From M3007 sp964539805 (GTDB taxonomy: Bacteria > Bacteroidota > Bacteroidia > Chitinophagales > Saprospiraceae), in NCBI GenBank assembly GCA_964539805.1, contig CAZIKN010000015.1, positions 6,747 through 70,746 of the forward strand: a stretch of DNA of 64,000 nt, in the 5' to 3' direction. The translations under genes were made by a program, and so were the position numbers. Below, piece after piece: positions 63,426-64,000 of the stretch. How positions within the stretch are numbered: position 1 is the first letter of the stretch; each line of letters opens with the position of its first letter. Below the pieces are notes generated by a model, which saw nothing but the letters and a program-made list of their open reading frames with translations, was not told where the DNA came from and searched no databases.

Positions 63426-63433
63426 CAAAATTA
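63426..63433 (-). promoter_or_regulatory. TAnnTTTG element for the sugar dehydrogenase gene
   Basis: TAATTTTG on the minus strand, 58 bp before the ATG. No -33 TTG at good spacing. Confidence 0.35.
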
Positions 63434-63497
63434 AGTGGATAGCCCAATTAAACAGAAAAAGGCCGTTGCTTAACAATGCAAATAACCGACATATCGG

Positions 63498-63505
63498 TAC
63501 CTTTG
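63498..63505 (+). promoter_or_regulatory. TAnnTTTG element for the small plus-strand gene
   Basis: TACCTTTG ends eight bases before the ATG at 63514, implying a very short or absent leader and supporting that start. Confidence 0.45.
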
Positions 63506-63513
63506 CACGCATT

Positions 63514-63795
63514 ATGCGCATCATCGGCTCCATACCACACCCTACCCTTAAGATATCCGTGTTTAAATCGGACAATCGGATCACGGTAAAATTTGAAAAT
63601 GCCCGCTATGAGCAAAGCTTCAAGCTGGGTGAGGACGAACAGTTTAAATCCTTGGAAAACCTTGAAAAATGGGCCGATGCCACTTTGCTGGAGCAGGTGC
63701 AGGCTAATTTCAGGCTGATGCACCAGGCAGCGCTGGAGGCCCGGGAAAGAGCATTTCCGCTTTCACAATCGGCTGAATTTGAGGAAATTATTTAG
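63514..63795 (+). CDS. Small conserved-looking protein, function unknown
   Basis: A protein of 93 residues (MRIIGSIPHPTLKISVFKSD...), with an N-terminal beta part (ITVKFENARYEQSFKLGEDE) and a C-terminal helix. No signal peptide or cysteines. I do not recognise a family with certainty. A promoter box just upstream and good codon use argue that it is real; a longer frame from 63409 is not supported. Confidence 0.72.
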   Translation: MRIIGSIPHPTLKISVFKSDNRITVKFENARYEQSFKLGEDEQFKSLENLEKWADATLLEQVQANFRLMHQAALEARERAFPLSQSAEFEEII

Positions 63796-63867
63796 AAGTG
63801 GTTGACTTATATTGTCTTATAAGGGTTTATAAGGTTTATTGTACGCATAATCAAATCATTGTGGCCT

Positions 63868-64000
63868 TCACTTGGTCAATACCACTTTAAAATATCCTAA
63901 CTTACAATCCGTTCCCGACTTTTGCGTTTGAAACTGCCCTTGGGTGATGCTGTTGATAGTATCGCCCGATATGTGTTCCTTCGAAATTTGTCCTTTTTTT
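63868..64000 (-). CDS. C-terminal fragment of an unknown protein
   Basis: A minus-strand frame is open from the window edge to TGA at 63868-63870. It reads KKGQISKEHISGDTINSITQ, then a short run ending LGYFKVVLTK. Amino-acid composition is normal for a protein and it lies at a proper distance from its neighbour. Too little is visible for any functional call. Confidence 0.45.
   Translation of the reverse strand, partial: KKGQISKEHISGDTINSITQGQFQTQKSGTDCKLGYFKVVLTK

Overview
The window reads as chromosomal DNA of a member of the Bacteroidota, most probably near the Saprospiraceae. The evidence is a recurrent TAnnTTTG promoter element upstream of genes on both strands, few recognisable Shine-Dalgarno sites, three proteins with Por-secretion (T9SS) C-terminal sorting domains, a dockerin-like repeat of a kind I associate with Saprospiraceae, a SusC/RagA-type TonB receptor, a lipoprotein LptC and a Bacteroidota-type IleS. 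There are no rRNA or tRNA genes, no CRISPR array and no intact insertion sequence. Most genes are housekeeping genes in short operons, with accessory genes between them.

Layout. 1-11 kb: end of an MscS-like channel gene, an rRNA m5C methyltransferase, an Rpn-type PD-(D/E)XK protein, a GH3 hexosaminidase, an aldehyde dehydrogenase, a tail-specific protease, a GT2 glycosyltransferase, FabH and a DUF1015 protein. 11-24 kb: PpiD-like foldase, a secreted FG-GAP protein, DUF4783, ileS with a leader peptide and attenuator, a gamma-carbonic-anhydrase-like protein, twin lipoproteins, a SPOR protein and TadA. 24-35 kb: a TPR-like protein, FabG, a sodium:solute symporter, an alpha/beta hydrolase, a TonB receptor broken by an exact 448-bp tandem duplication, an atypical KAS III and an acyl-CoA ligase. 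35-43 kb: M1 peptidase, a T9SS/dockerin protein, DgkA, rhomboid protease, M20 dipeptidase and AspS, then a repeat-rich intergenic region. 43-48 kb: an XRE regulator fused to a solute-binding-like domain, divergent from a membrane protein with a Cys/Gly tail and a GRDP-like protein; then a TPR membrane protein and a decayed YoeB-type toxin-antitoxin locus. 48-64 kb: RsgA, PhoH, DUF2490, a lipoprotein, an HD protein, HtrA, MetK, FolC, LptC, a TonB-C protein, a peroxiredoxin without its peroxidatic Cys, a second TPR membrane protein and a PQQ-type sugar dehydrogenase.

The strongest candidate for something undescribed is the ileS leader. It has a promoter, a 20-residue peptide with four consecutive Ile codons, an 18-bp terminator hairpin and a mutually exclusive antiterminator pairing, which together form classical ribosome-mediated attenuation in a phylum where I know of little such work. 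Next come the XRE/solute-binding regulator with its TTGTA/TACAA operator cluster beside the Cys/Gly-tail operon, and the reversible-looking duplication in the TonB receptor. All functional calls rest on motif reading without database searches.
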